A stretch of 64,000 nucleotides of DNA, taken from contig NZ_JAJSSH010000002.1 of assembly GCF_021403115.1 (NCBI RefSeq), positions 453,637 through 517,636 on the forward strand, written 5' to 3'. Shown one piece after another: positions 1 to 8,565 of the stretch. Positions within the stretch are counted from its first letter, which is position 1. Every line of letters starts with the position of its first letter. The position numbers and the translations under genes are program-made. The notes under the pieces were generated by a model. The model was not told where the DNA came from. It made no database searches and was given only the letters and a program-made list of their open reading frames with translations. The stretch is from Sphingobium sufflavum. Its GTDB lineage: Bacteria > Pseudomonadota > Alphaproteobacteria > Sphingomonadales > Sphingomonadaceae.

Positions 1-587
1 AGGTGGAGGAGATGGAGGCGATGATCTCCTCCGTCCTCGAATTCATCCATCAGGGGTCGACGCCTGCCCCGCGCGAATATGTGGCGCTGCCCGCGCTAGT
101 GGCGGAACTGGCGGATAGCTGGCGCGGAACCGGGGCGGCGGTGAGCGTGGCCGAAGGCGAGAACGGGAATGGCCGGGCTGGCGATGGCAGGTCTGGGGAT
201 GGCAGGGCCGTGGGCGGCGATATGGTGGTGGATGTCGACCGGCTGGCGGTGCGCCGCCTGATCGACAATCTGGTCGAAAATGCGATCAAATATGGTGCGC
301 TTGCAAAAATCCGGGTCTGGAACGACGGGCAGGAAGCCTTTGTCGATGTCGTGGATGCCGGGGCGGGCGTTGCGCCCGACGAACAGGACCGGGTGTTCGA
401 ACCCTTCTACCGCACGGCGGAGGCGCGGGCGTCGGCCAAGGCGGGCAATGGACTGGGGCTGGCGGTCTGCCGCTCCATCGCGCGGACCCATGGTGGGGAT
501 GTGGGGCTGTTGTCCGGCGCGGATGGCTTTACCGCGCGGTTGCGGTTGCCGCTGGCGTTCGAGCGGGCGGGGAGGCTAGCGGCGTGA
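1..587 (+). CDS. Sensor histidine kinase, C-terminal part (cut by window start)
   Basis: This is the catalytic end of a two-component sensor kinase; its N-terminal sensing region and most of the phospho-acceptor domain lie before the window. What remains is the tail of the dimerisation helices and a complete HATPase_c domain. The N box reads LIDNLVENAIKYG, the G1 box DAGAGVAPDEQDRVFEPFYR, and the G2 box GNGLGLAVCRSIA. These bind ATP for autophosphorylation on a histidine that is not visible here. A short Gly/Asp/Arg-rich insertion with repeated GDGR-like units sits between the helices and the N box. The sensed signal and the partner regulator cannot be told from this fragment. Confidence 0.9.
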   Translation, partial: VEEMEAMISSVLEFIHQGSTPAPREYVALPALVAELADSWRGTGAAVSVAEGENGNGRAGDGRSGDGRAVGGDMVVDVDRLAVRRLIDNLVENAIKYGALAKIRVWNDGQEAFVDVVDAGAGVAPDEQDRVFEPFYRTAEARASAKAGNGLGLAVCRSIARTHGGDVGLLSGADGFTARLRLPLAFERAGRLAA

Positions 588-686
588 TGGGAGGTGGAGA
601 AGGTAAGACACCGCAGTCTGCTGCCGACCACTTGCGGAAGTCGATGGTTGCCGCCATAATGATCTAAGCTGATAAGTAGGTGCTTT

Positions 687-866
687 ATGGTACATACTAA
701 GTTCTGGCTTACGATCTTAATCATTGGTGTGATCGCATCAACAATAGCCGCAGTTGGACAATGGCGTGCTGCTAAAAATTCTGGTCGTCGGGAACTTTTG
801 TGCGGAGCTGGCGCATCATTCGCGTCTGCTCTGATCTTTGCTTCTCATCTCATAACTCTCAGTTAG
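687..866 (+). CDS. Possible small membrane protein, 59 residues
   Basis: An ATG frame of 59 codons lies between the kinase and pckG. The translation begins MVHTKFWLTILIIGVIASTI and has two hydrophobic stretches, at about residues 6-24 and 41-58, joined by a short basic segment (WRAAKNSGRR). That is the layout of a small two-helix inner-membrane protein. A weak AGTAGG ribosome site lies a few bases upstream. The stretch is more AT-rich than its neighbours and uses codons such as ATA, CTA-like leucines and TCT more than the surrounding genes, so it may be transferred DNA or not a gene at all. No family was recognised. Confidence 0.35.
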   Translation: MVHTKFWLTILIIGVIASTIAAVGQWRAAKNSGRRELLCGAGASFASALIFASHLITLS

Positions 867-935
867 CAGCAGTTGACCGTAATTGTTTCAGACAAGCCGA
901 CGGTCCCCTTACCATCAAAATCCGCCACCCACAGA

Positions 936-975
936 CAAAACCGCCCGCCGGGCGCAAGTGGCACGGCGGGCGGTT
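936..975 (-). terminator. Intrinsic terminator of pckG
   Basis: A 9-bp GC stem (CCGCCCGCC at 941-949 with GGCGGGCGG at 965-973) is followed on the minus strand by TTTTGT. It sits about 30 bases after the pckG stop codon. Confidence 0.8.
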
Positions 976-1001
976 CCTATCTCAAAATCCGGGCGGGCGG
1001 A

Positions 1002-2822
1002 TCAGACCGTAAGGCGCTCTTCCAGCCTGGCCTGCTGTTCGGCCAGTTCCGCCGGGATCGTGCCGAGGGCGGCGAGGTCGCGGGCGTTGCCGGCGGCTTC
1101 TTCCTTCCACAGTTCGACATCGACGCCCAGCAGTTCGGTGAGCGCCGCCTCGTCCAGGTCCAGTCCGCCAAGGTCCAGTGCGCCGGGGGCGGGCAGGCGG
1201 CCGATCGGGCTGTCGATGGCGTCGGTCTGGCCGGTGGACCGCTCCACCACCCACTTCAGCACGCGGGCGTTGTCGCCGAAACCGGGCCACAGGAACTTGC
1301 CATTGGCATCCTTGCGGAACCAGTTGACCAGAAAGATCTTGGGCAGGTTCGCGCCGCCATTCGGGGCCTTGCGCGCCGTCTCGATCCAGTGCGCGAAATA
1401 TTGGCACATGTCATAGCCGCAGAAGGGCAGCATGGCGAAGGGATCGCGACGCAGCGCGCCGACCTTGCCCTCTGCCGCCGCCGTGCCTTCTGACGCGATG
1501 TTGGCGGCAAGGTAGACGCCATGGTTCCAGTCATAGGCTTCGGTGACGAGCGGCACAGCCGTCGCGCGGCGACCGCCGAACAGGATGGCGGTGATCGGCA
1601 CGCCGGCCGGATCGTCCCACTCCGCCGCGATGGACGGGCACTGGCTGGCGGGCACGGCGAAGCGCGCATTGGGGTGCGCGGCGGGCGTGCCATTGGCAGG
1701 GTCGAACGGCTTGCCCTGCCAGTCGGTCAGCCCCTCCGGCGCGGTCTTGGTCAGCCCCTCCCACCACACGTCGCCGTCGGCGGTGAGCGCCGTGTTGGTG
1801 AAGATGGCGTTGGCGTGCAGCGTGTCGACCGCGTTGCGGTTGGTGGACGGGCCGGTGCCCGGCGCCACGCCAAAGAAGCCCGCTTCCGGGTTGACGGCAT
1901 AGAGGCGGCCATCCTGCCCGACGCGCATCCACGCGATGTCGTCGCCGATCGTCTCGACCGTCCAGCCGGGCAGCGCACATTCCAGCATCGCCATGTTGGT
2001 CTTGCCGCAGGCGGAGGGGAAGGCGGCGGCGATATTGTGCGATGCGCCGTCGGGACCGGTGATCTTGAGGATCAGCATATGCTCGGCCAGCCAGCCGTCG
2101 TCGCGCGCCATCACGCTGGCGATGCGCAGCGCCAGACATTTCTTGCCGAGCAGCGCATTGCCGCCATAGCCGGAGCCATAGGACCAGATTTCGCGCGTTT
2201 CGGGATAGTGGACGATCCACTTCTCGTCATTGCATGGCCATGCCACATCGGCGACGCCTTCGGTCAGCGGCATGCCCACCGAATGGATGCAGGGCACGAA
2301 GAAGCCGTCATTGCCCAGCATGTCGAGCGCGGGCTTGCCCATGCGCGCCATGATCCGCATCGACAGGACGACATAGGGGCTGTCGGTCAGCTCCACGCCG
2401 ATCACGCTGTTGGGCGAACCCAGCGGACCCATGCAAAAGGGCACGACATACATGGTGCGGCCGGTCATGCTGCCCGCGAACAGGCGGTTCATATCGGCGC
2501 GGGTTTCTGCAGGGTCGCGCCAGTTGTTGGTCGCGCCCGCATCCTCAGCCTTTTCGGAGCAGATGAAGGTGCGGCTCTCGACGCGGGCCACATCGCGCGG
2601 GTCGGAACGGGCGTAGAAACTGTTGGGACGCTTGTCCGCGGCCAGCCGGACCAGCGTGCCGGCATCGACCAGTTGCTGCGACAGGCGGTGCCATTCGGCT
2701 TCCGATCCATCGCACCACTGGATGTCACGCGGCGTGGTGAGGGTGGCAATATCGTCTACCCAGGCGAGCAAAGCTGCGTGTCGTGTCGGATGTGCCGTTT
2801 CGGATGGGTGCATATCTGCCAT
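1002..2822 (-). CDS. pckG: Phosphoenolpyruvate carboxykinase (GTP)
   Basis: This enzyme converts oxaloacetate and GTP to phosphoenolpyruvate, CO2 and GDP, the first committed step of gluconeogenesis, in the cytoplasm. The 606-residue length fits the GTP family, which is longer than the ATP family. The P-loop FPSACGKTN lies at residues 268-276 and contains the reactive cysteine typical of GTP-dependent enzymes. Upstream are the substrate-loop segment TNNWRDPAE (98-106) and [16 protein letters not shown] (214-229), both characteristic. The start has a GAAGGA ribosome site 8 bases upstream. It appears monocistronic, with its own terminator. A gluconeogenic gene fits a heterotroph growing on organic acids or aromatics. 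Confidence 0.96.
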   Translation of the reverse strand: MADMHPSETAHPTRHAALLAWVDDIATLTTPRDIQWCDGSEAEWHRLSQQLVDAGTLVRLAADKRPNSFYARSDPRDVARVESRTFICSEKAEDAGATNNWRDPAETRADMNRLFAGSMTGRTMYVVPFCMGPLGSPNSVIGVELTDSPYVVLSMRIMARMGKPALDMLGNDGFFVPCIHSVGMPLTEGVADVAWPCNDEKWIVHYPETREIWSYGSGYGGNALLGKKCLALRIASVMARDDGWLAEHMLILKITGPDGASHNIAAAFPSACGKTNMAMLECALPGWTVETIGDDIAWMRVGQDGRLYAVNPEAGFFGVAPGTGPSTNRNAVDTLHANAIFTNTALTADGDVWWEGLTKTAPEGLTDWQGKPFDPANGTPAAHPNARFAVPASQCPSIAAEWDDPAGVPITAILFGGRRATAVPLVTEAYDWNHGVYLAANIASEGTAAAEGKVGALRRDPFAMLPFCGYDMCQYFAHWIETARKAPNGGANLPKIFLVNWFRKDANGKFLWPGFGDNARVLKWVVERSTGQTDAIDSPIGRLPAPGALDLGGLDLDEAALTELLGVDVELWKEEAAGNARDLAALGTIPAELAEQQARLEERLTV

Positions 2823-3271
2823 GGGAACGGTCCTTCGATCTGTCTTTTAGCATGGCGCTGTGCGCGCCCGACCGCCCGCGGATCGCAGGGGACAGGAGCA
2901 CCTAGGCCGATTGCGCGCTTCTGGCGTGAGCCAAGCCGCTTTTCAATGGCGCTAAGAGTCTTTCTTGCAACTTTTGCAATCGTTACGGCGTGTTGCGTCG
3001 GTATTTGGGACAGGTTGGACATGGGTTCATCATGACTTTCCGCCCGCGACTCCGTCGCAATTCCAAGAAATACAATGTTCTGGAGAGGGTCGAAAGACCA
3101 TTGGCGGGAATGGCGGCACCTTGAGGGTCAGCGGCTCTCCAAAAGGTTACGCGCAGGTCATGGTAGCGCCCAACAGGTAAAGTGATGGGTGATAAACCGA
3201 ATCACCTGTATCTGGTCAATCAGATAGGTATGACCAATATCGTACAGCTATTGGTCCAATATTCGCGATAC
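2823..3271. other. Gap between pckG and the sigma-factor gene
   Basis: No convincing gene is seen. The part next to 2823 must hold the pckG promoter and leader. A 71-codon plus-strand frame at 2965-3180 has no ribosome site and a low-quality composition, so it is not called. The stretch near 3180-3270 is notably AT-rich compared with the flanking genes. Confidence 0.5.
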
Positions 3272-3307
3272 GAAAAAGACTTCGCCTGATGAAGGCGAAG
3301 TCTTTTC
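3272..3307 (-). terminator. Terminator of the EcfG-like sigma gene (bidirectional shape)
   Basis: The stem GACTTCGCC (3278-3286) pairs with GGCGAAGTC (3294-3302) around a 7-base loop. There are five A upstream and four T downstream, so it could act on both strands. It lies about 25 bases after the stop of the minus-strand sigma gene. Confidence 0.85.
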
Positions 3308-3331
3308 AGATAGCTATAGTCTGGTGGCTGG

Positions 3332-3997
3332 TCAGGCGGCGATGGCCGTCAGCTCCTGATGACCGATCCGGGCCATGGCAGCGCGGCTGGCCTGAATCCG
3401 GTCGAGATAGGCAAAGATGCTGACCACCGGATCGCCGTCGTCGGCAAAATCGCTGCGCGCGGTGTCGAGCTGGCCGCTGTCCATGATCGCCTCCAGCGCC
3501 ATGCGGGCGCGGGCCACGCGGCTCTTGACCGTGCCGACAGCGACGCCGGTGATCTCGGCGGTTTCCTCATAGGAGATGCCGCCCGCGCCGACGAGGATCA
3601 GCGCCTCGCGCTGGGGGGCGGGAAGCTGTTGCAGGGCGCGCATTAGGTCGCGCATCTCCACCGTCTTGTCCTGACTGGCGGGGGCGGCAAGGATGCGGTC
3701 GGCGGTCAGCTCGTCCCATTCGCCGACGAAGCGCAGGCGGCGGGTCTGGCTGAAATAATGGTTGCGCAGGATGGTGAAGGCCCATGCCTTGAAATTCGTG
3801 CCCGCCTCGAATCGTTCGCGCGCGGCCCATGCCTTCAGCATGGTGTCCTGCACGAGGTCGTCGGCGGTGTCCCGGTTGCCGCACAGGCTGCGGGCGAAGG
3901 CGCGCAGTTGCGGGATGACCGAAGCCAGCTTTGCCTTGAACTCCTTGTCCGACAGGATGGCGGGCTGAAGTGCGGGCGGGTTGCTGTCGTCGCTCAT
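3332..3997 (-). CDS. RNA polymerase sigma factor, EcfG-like (ECF family)
   Basis: This 221-residue protein has sigma region 2 around TADDLVQDTMLKAWAARERF and FKAWAFTILRNHYFSQ. Region 4 is SYEETAEITGVAVGTVKSRV, the helix-turn-helix that reads the -35 element. The GTNFKAWAFTILRN and GVAVGTVKSRVARAR segments resemble EcfG, the general stress sigma factor of alphaproteobacteria. The usual partners nepR and phyR are not adjacent, so this may be a second, stand-alone EcfG paralogue. The ATG start has AAGGGGA 6 bases upstream. A GGAAC-N16-TGTT element upstream suggests control by EcfG itself. The exact subgroup is uncertain. Confidence 0.88.
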   Translation of the reverse strand: MSDDSNPPALQPAILSDKEFKAKLASVIPQLRAFARSLCGNRDTADDLVQDTMLKAWAARERFEAGTNFKAWAFTILRNHYFSQTRRLRFVGEWDELTADRILAAPASQDKTVEMRDLMRALQQLPAPQREALILVGAGGISYEETAEITGVAVGTVKSRVARARMALEAIMDSGQLDTARSDFADDGDPVVSIFAYLDRIQASRAAMARIGHQELTAIAA

Positions 3998-4029
3998 GCT
4001 GGTCCCCTTGCTGTAGCGTTTGGGGATAG

Positions 4030-4054
4030 AACATGTCGGGACGGTATCGGTTCC
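4030..4054 (-). promoter_or_regulatory. Candidate EcfG-type promoter
   Basis: On the minus strand GGAAC (4054-4050) is followed after 16 bases by TGTT (4033-4030). This matches the EcfG pattern GGAAC-N16/17-cGTT except for the first base of the -10 element. Transcription would start about 25 bases before the sigma start codon. Confidence 0.5.
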
Positions 4055-4075
4055 CCGGACGCAGGGTTTACAATG

Positions 4076-4114
4076 GAAAAGCCCTTCGCCGGGGGATGTC
4101 GGCGAAGGGCTTTC
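4076..4114 (-). terminator. Terminator of the glycoside-oxidation operon
   Basis: The stem GCCCTTCGCC (4081-4090) pairs with GGCGAAGGGC (4101-4110). On the minus strand it is followed by TTTT. It lies about 30 bases after the stop of the ThuA-like gene and closes the operon. Confidence 0.88.
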
Positions 4115-4141
4115 TGTCCACGCGATTCTGCAAGGGACGGA

Positions 4142-5290
4142 TTATCGCGCGGCGGGCGCCGGGCAGGGCTGGCGCTTGTCCGCCGCCCATGTGATCGCCG
4201 ATTCCAGCAGCGCCAGATGTTGCGGCTGGGCGTAGGATTCGGCGCGGTGGCCGATGGCGGAGTAGAAGATGCGGCCCTTGCCCGCGCATTTGGTCCACGC
4301 CAGCGGATGGTCGCCCATCGTCAGCGCGGTGCCGGGCTTGTAGCTCTTTTCGTCCAGCGTCAGGAGGACCGTGGCGCCCGATGTGCGGGGGTTATCGCTG
4401 AACGAATACCATTCGTCGGTCATCGTCCATTCGGCGGGCAATCCCTTTGCGACGGGATGGGTGGGGGCCTCCACGACGACGCGGGCGTCCTGGAACTGCG
4501 GAGCCATCGGATGGCCCTTGAACTGCGCGCCCAGCACGTCATGGGCGTACCAGTCCCAGAAATAGCTGCTGTCCCCGCCCGCGCCATGGATGGCGACGAA
4601 GCCGCCGCCGCGCTCGACGAAGTCGCGCACAGCCTTGCGCTGGCTGACCGTCAGCACGTCGCCGCTGTTGTTGTTCCAGATGACGGCATCGAACCGGCGC
4701 AGGTTCTGCGCGGTGATCGCCCCGCCCTTGTCCGTGGCGGCGATGGCCCAGCCCTTGCGCTTTGCCATGGCGATGAAGGCGTCGTGCGCGGCGGGGATCG
4801 CCTCCTTGTGATAGAAGCCGTTGACCTTCTCGAACAGCAGGATGCGGGGTTTGCCCTGTGTGATGAGGGGCAGCGGCGTCGCGTCATTGTCGTAGCGGGT
4901 GCAGCGGGCCACCTTGTCCGCCTCCGTCACCGGCAGCGCGCGCAGTTGCGGGTCGAGCGCGGCAACGGCGTCCGGTGTCAGGCCGGTGAAGGCCGACGCC
5001 TGACGCAGGGTCATCAGCGCCGCAAAGGTCGGCGCCTGCGTGCCCGCGAACTGCGGCGGCAGCTTGGCGAGCCGTCCGTTCGCCGCCTTGTCCACGATGG
5101 CGCGGGCGGCGGGGCTGAGCAATATGTCGACCAGCGGGCTTTCGACGGAGAAGGGCGCGTCGCGCAGGGCGCAGTCCACCGGCTTGGCCGCCGCCCTGGG
5201 AGCGGCGAGGGCGGGTGAGGCCACCGCCAGCGCCAGCACCGCCGGCACCAGCGTTCGCAGTGCACGGGTCATCAGGGGGGCAACCCGCAT
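4142..5290 (-). CDS. ThuA-like domain protein, exported
   Basis: This 382-residue protein has a signal peptide (RALRTLVPAVLALAVASPALA) and a C-terminal ThuA/trehalose-utilisation domain of class-I glutamine-amidotransferase-like fold. Recognisable segments are ILLFEKVNGFYHKEAI, VIWNNNSGDVL, GGGFVAIHGAGGD, and the late FYSAIGHRAESY. ThuA-like proteins of other bacteria act on 3-keto sugars. The start chosen is the ATG at 5290, which shares one base with the stop of the upstream GMC gene (TGATG), a sign of translational coupling. Reading from further upstream would run through the GMC gene. It is the last gene of the operon. Its substrate is unknown. Confidence 0.85.
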   Translation of the reverse strand: MRVAPLMTRALRTLVPAVLALAVASPALAAPRAAAKPVDCALRDAPFSVESPLVDILLSPAARAIVDKAANGRLAKLPPQFAGTQAPTFAALMTLRQASAFTGLTPDAVAALDPQLRALPVTEADKVARCTRYDNDATPLPLITQGKPRILLFEKVNGFYHKEAIPAAHDAFIAMAKRKGWAIAATDKGGAITAQNLRRFDAVIWNNNSGDVLTVSQRKAVRDFVERGGGFVAIHGAGGDSSYFWDWYAHDVLGAQFKGHPMAPQFQDARVVVEAPTHPVAKGLPAEWTMTDEWYSFSDNPRTSGATVLLTLDEKSYKPGTALTMGDHPLAWTKCAGKGRIFYSAIGHRAESYAQPQHLALLESAITWAADKRQPCPAPAAR

Positions 5291-6984
5291 CACAACTGGC
5301 CCTCCTTCAGCAGCTTGGCCGCATGGTCCGCCGCGCGAGCGGAGAGGGCCATATAGGTGAGCGACGGGTTCTGGCAGCCGCTCGACGCCATGGCCGACCC
5401 GTCGGTGATGAACAGGTTGGGCACATCGTGCGTCTGGTTCCACTTGTTGAGCACGGACGTCTTGGGATCCTTGCCCATGCGCGCGGTGCCCATTTCGTGG
5501 ATGCCGAGACCGGGCACGCCGGGTTCGGCGCTCACGTTCATCACCATGCCGCCGACGGCCTGCACCATCGCCTTGCCATCCTCGATGATGCGAGCGGCCA
5601 TCTTATATTCGTTGTCGCCCAGCGCACAGTCGATATGCGGCGTCGCGATGCCCCATTTGTCCTTCTGATTGGCGTTCAGCGTCACGCGGTTGTTGGGATT
5701 GGGCAGCATCTCGCCAAAGCCGGAGATGTACACCATCCACGGGCCGAGCTTGCGCGCACGATCCTTCAGCTCCGCGCCGACGCCGGGCAGGCCCAGCGCG
5801 GTGGAGCGCCAGCCCATGCGGGATACGCCGCCCTGATACCCGAAGCCCCGCACGAAGTCGTTGCCCTCGCCCGCGGGGTTCAGGTTGCGATAGCGCGGGA
5901 TGTAGAGGCCGGTCGGCCGCCGTCCATGATAATAGGTGTCCGGTCCCTTGGGCAGCAGGCCGACGACCGACAGGGCATAGAGATGGTCCATCAGGTTGCG
6001 ACCGACCATGTCGGAACTGTTGGCCAGGCCGTTGGGCATCGCGTCGGTCGCGCTGTTGAGCAGCAGCTGCGTGGTGCCGATGGTGGACGCGCAGGAGAAG
6101 ATGATCTTCGCCTCATAGGTGCGGCCGACCTTGCTGTTGGCGTCGATGATCCGCACGCCGGTCGCCCGGCCCGTCTTGGGGTCGTGGACGATGCTGTGCA
6201 CGATGGCGTCGGTCACGATGGTCAGGTTGCCGGTGCGCTCGGCGGCGGGCAGGGAGGAGCTGAGGCTGGAGTGATAAGCGCCATAGCTGCACCCGCGCTC
6301 GCAGAAGGAGCGGTTCTGGCAGCTGTTGCGGCCCAGTTCCTCATGATGCGGCTGCGCCTTGGACAGGTTGGCGACGCGACCGGGGATCACCTTGCGGCCG
6401 GGGAACTTGCCCTCCACCGCGCTCTTGAACTGAAGCTCCGCATCGTTGAGGCCGAACGGCGGCAGGAATTCGCCGTCGGGCAACTGGGGCAGGCCCTCCT
6501 TCGACCCGGCCACGCCGATGAACTTCTCGATATGGTCGTACCAGGGGGCGATGTCTTCGTACCGGATCGGCCAGTCGGCGCCATGGCCGTCGCGCGCGTT
6601 CGCCTCGAAATCCATGGCGGACAGGCGATAGGACTGGCGGCCCCACATGATCGAGCGGCCACCCAGATGATTGCCGCGAATCCAGGAGAAAGGCTTGTCC
6701 GCCGGGGTGGTGTAGGGGCTTTCCGAGTCCTTCACCCAATATTGCTGCGTGGCGGAGGTCATGGCGTAGCACTGGCTCTGGATCGGATAGTCGCGCGCCA
6801 GCTCCTCCTCCGGCACCATGCCTGCATTGGGCAGCTCCCACGGCTGCATCCAGTCGGTGTAGGACGCGCCATGCTCCAGCTTGCGGCCGCGCTCGATGAC
6901 GAGCGTCTTGAGGCCACGCTCGCACAGTTCCTTTGCGGCAATGCCGCCGCTCATCCCTGAGCCGATTACGATTGCATCAAACAT
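5290..6984 (-). CDS. GMC-family FAD-dependent oxidoreductase (dehydrogenase large subunit)
   Basis: This 564-residue flavoprotein oxidises an alcohol, probably a sugar hydroxyl. The FAD-binding GxGxxG motif is GSGMSGG at residues 8-14. The C-terminal NPSLTYMAL and GIHEMGTARMG segments are typical of GMC enzymes. A cysteine-rich patch, SCQNRSFCERGCSYG, is typical of the gluconate 2-dehydrogenase-like branch. The next gene upstream encodes a small subunit with a twin-arginine signal. In related glucoside 3-dehydrogenases the two subunits are exported together, and this protein has no signal of its own. Substrate choice (glucoside C3, gluconate or an inositol) cannot be settled from sequence. 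Confidence 0.9.
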   Translation of the reverse strand: MFDAIVIGSGMSGGIAAKELCERGLKTLVIERGRKLEHGASYTDWMQPWELPNAGMVPEEELARDYPIQSQCYAMTSATQQYWVKDSESPYTTPADKPFSWIRGNHLGGRSIMWGRQSYRLSAMDFEANARDGHGADWPIRYEDIAPWYDHIEKFIGVAGSKEGLPQLPDGEFLPPFGLNDAELQFKSAVEGKFPGRKVIPGRVANLSKAQPHHEELGRNSCQNRSFCERGCSYGAYHSSLSSSLPAAERTGNLTIVTDAIVHSIVHDPKTGRATGVRIIDANSKVGRTYEAKIIFSCASTIGTTQLLLNSATDAMPNGLANSSDMVGRNLMDHLYALSVVGLLPKGPDTYYHGRRPTGLYIPRYRNLNPAGEGNDFVRGFGYQGGVSRMGWRSTALGLPGVGAELKDRARKLGPWMVYISGFGEMLPNPNNRVTLNANQKDKWGIATPHIDCALGDNEYKMAARIIEDGKAMVQAVGGMVMNVSAEPGVPGLGIHEMGTARMGKDPKTSVLNKWNQTHDVPNLFITDGSAMASSGCQNPSLTYMALSARAADHAAKLLKEGQL

Positions 6985-6999
6985 TGCTGGTTCCTCGGA

Positions 7000-7626
7000 T
7001 CAGAAGGCGCCGCCGGCGGCGGGACGGGTGTCGGGCGTGACGGGGATGGAGGGCTTCCATTCGCCGGGGGCGTGTTCATAGCTCAGCTCCTGCGTCAGGG
7101 CTGGCTCGGACAGATAATAGAGTGTGACGAGCAACTGCTTGAGCTTGCTGTAACTGGGGTTGGCGGTCGGCGGCCCGGACATCAGCGCCGACAGGGCGTT
7201 TTTCGTTGCCCCGGTCACCGGCACGACCTTCGATGCGGCGGCGTCATAGGGTGTCAGGAAGGCCAGCCGCGCCTCCGGCGACAGGGCGGCAAAGCCCTTG
7301 CCCTGTTGGGTGCGCGCCTGCTGGTCGATGTCCAGCAGCGCCCCCTTCAACAAGGTGCGGGTGGCGGGCGATGCCCAGTTGAGGAGCAGCGCGTCGAACG
7401 TGGCCGGAACGCCCGCGTCCACCGCTCCGGCGGTCTTGGTGCGCGGTACGATGGTGTCCGCCACCGCGCTCAGCACGGTGAAGTTGGGGGCGTCGAGGAA
7501 CCGCTTCGGACCCGCCGCGACCTTGGCAAGGGCGGAGCCGCTGAGCCCGGCGGTGGCGGTCGCGCCGACCAGCAGCAGCGCCTGGCTCAGCAGCGACCGG
7601 CGATCAAGATGCAATAGTTCTGACAT
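7000..7626 (-). CDS. Gluconate 2-dehydrogenase subunit 3 family protein (Tat-exported small subunit)
   Basis: This 208-residue protein begins with a twin-arginine-like signal: HLDRRSLLSQALLLVGATAT followed by a small-residue cleavage region. The body matches the gluconate 2-dehydrogenase subunit 3 family, with a long helical domain and FLTPYDAA. It is the expected partner of the GMC protein 15 bases downstream and probably carries it through the Tat pathway. I chose the ATG at 7626 because AAGGA sits 9 bases upstream. An in-frame ATG at 7632 is too close to that site. Longer upstream frames lack a ribosome site. Confidence 0.82.
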   Translation of the reverse strand: MSELLHLDRRSLLSQALLLVGATATAGLSGSALAKVAAGPKRFLDAPNFTVLSAVADTIVPRTKTAGAVDAGVPATFDALLLNWASPATRTLLKGALLDIDQQARTQQGKGFAALSPEARLAFLTPYDAAASKVVPVTGATKNALSALMSGPPTANPSYSKLKQLLVTLYYLSEPALTQELSYEHAPGEWKPSIPVTPDTRPAAGGAF

Positions 7627-7699
7627 GGGCATCAATCCTTGGAGGGGATCGCTGGATGCGATCCGTTCGGGGATGGGGTGGATGGGTAAGACAGGGCGG

Positions 7700-8560
7700 T
7701 CATGCGGCTGCGTCCCAGCAGTCGCGGATATAGGCATGGCCCTCGGTGTAGACTTCCTCCGGACTGGTGAAGAAATCGCGCCAGACGCGGGTGGCGGCGG
7801 CCAGTTCGGGCAGGCCGCGTCCGAACGCCTCGATGGTCATCCAGCCGTCATAGCCCAGCGCCCGGAGCGCCGCGATCGTCTCCCGGATCTGCGCATGGCC
7901 GCGCCCCGGCGTGCCGCGATCATTCTCCGAGATATGGACATGGCCGAGCCAGCCCGACGCATGCAGGGCGCGCAGCGCGGCGATCGGATCCTTCTCCTCG
8001 ATATTCGCGTGGAACGTGTCGTAGAGGATGCCGAAGCCCGGCTGGCCGACGCGGTCGCCATAGGCAATCGCCTGCTCACAGGTGTTGAGCAGATAGGCCT
8101 CGAAACGGTTGAGCGGCTCCAGCCCGCAGGTCAGGCCCGCCGCCAGCGCGATGGGCACGATCTGGCGATGGACTTCGGCGCAACGCTCCAGCTCCGTCTC
8201 GGTCGGGTTCGCGCCGCTGAACACGCCCAGCGGCTGGAACCATGGCCCCGCCAATATCTGGCCGCCGACCGCGTGGGAGCAGTCGATCACGCGCTGGAGA
8301 TGCTCGACCGCCCCGGCGCGGTGCGCGGCGTCGGGCGAGATGGGGGAATGGGCTTCGTCGGGGATCAGCGCGACGATGGTCCGCTCCAGCCCGATGTCGT
8401 CCAGAACGCCGCCCAGCCAGCGATAATGAGCCGGGTCGCTGGTGTCGAACACGGGCACTTCGATCCCGTCGAAACCGGTGTCCTTCAGCGCGCGCAGCAC
8501 GGGGATATGGTCGGCCGTCAGATGGCCGGTCCATAGCAGCATGTTCATGCCGATCTTCAT
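7700..8560 (-). CDS. Sugar phosphate isomerase/epimerase (TIM barrel)
   Basis: This 286-residue member of the xylose-isomerase-like TIM-barrel family starts MKIGMNMLLW. Metal-ligand segments include GLEPLNRFEAY, the FGILYDTFHANIEEK strand, GHVHISENDRGTPGRG and GWMTIEAFGR. These supply Glu, Asp/His, His and Glu ligands for a divalent metal. The family contains isomerases, epimerases and 3-keto-glycoside-processing lyases. The operon contains a GMC dehydrogenase and an MFS permease, so a role in converting an oxidised sugar is likely but unproven. It follows the MFS gene by 5 bases. Confidence 0.85.
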   Translation of the reverse strand: MKIGMNMLLWTGHLTADHIPVLRALKDTGFDGIEVPVFDTSDPAHYRWLGGVLDDIGLERTIVALIPDEAHSPISPDAAHRAGAVEHLQRVIDCSHAVGGQILAGPWFQPLGVFSGANPTETELERCAEVHRQIVPIALAAGLTCGLEPLNRFEAYLLNTCEQAIAYGDRVGQPGFGILYDTFHANIEEKDPIAALRALHASGWLGHVHISENDRGTPGRGHAQIRETIAALRALGYDGWMTIEAFGRGLPELAAATRVWRDFFTSPEEVYTEGHAYIRDCWDAAA

Positions 8561-8565
8561 GCGGT

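Noticed and set aside
1521..3035. 504-residue plus-strand frame opposite pckG
   Set aside because: It mirrors the high-GC coding of pckG on the other strand and has no ribosome site or family match.
2965..3180. 71-codon frame in the gap after pckG
   Set aside because: No ribosome site and no recognisable features.
5215..6960. 581-residue plus-strand frame opposite the GMC gene
   Set aside because: Shadow of a high-GC gene; composition is His/Gly/Ala noise.
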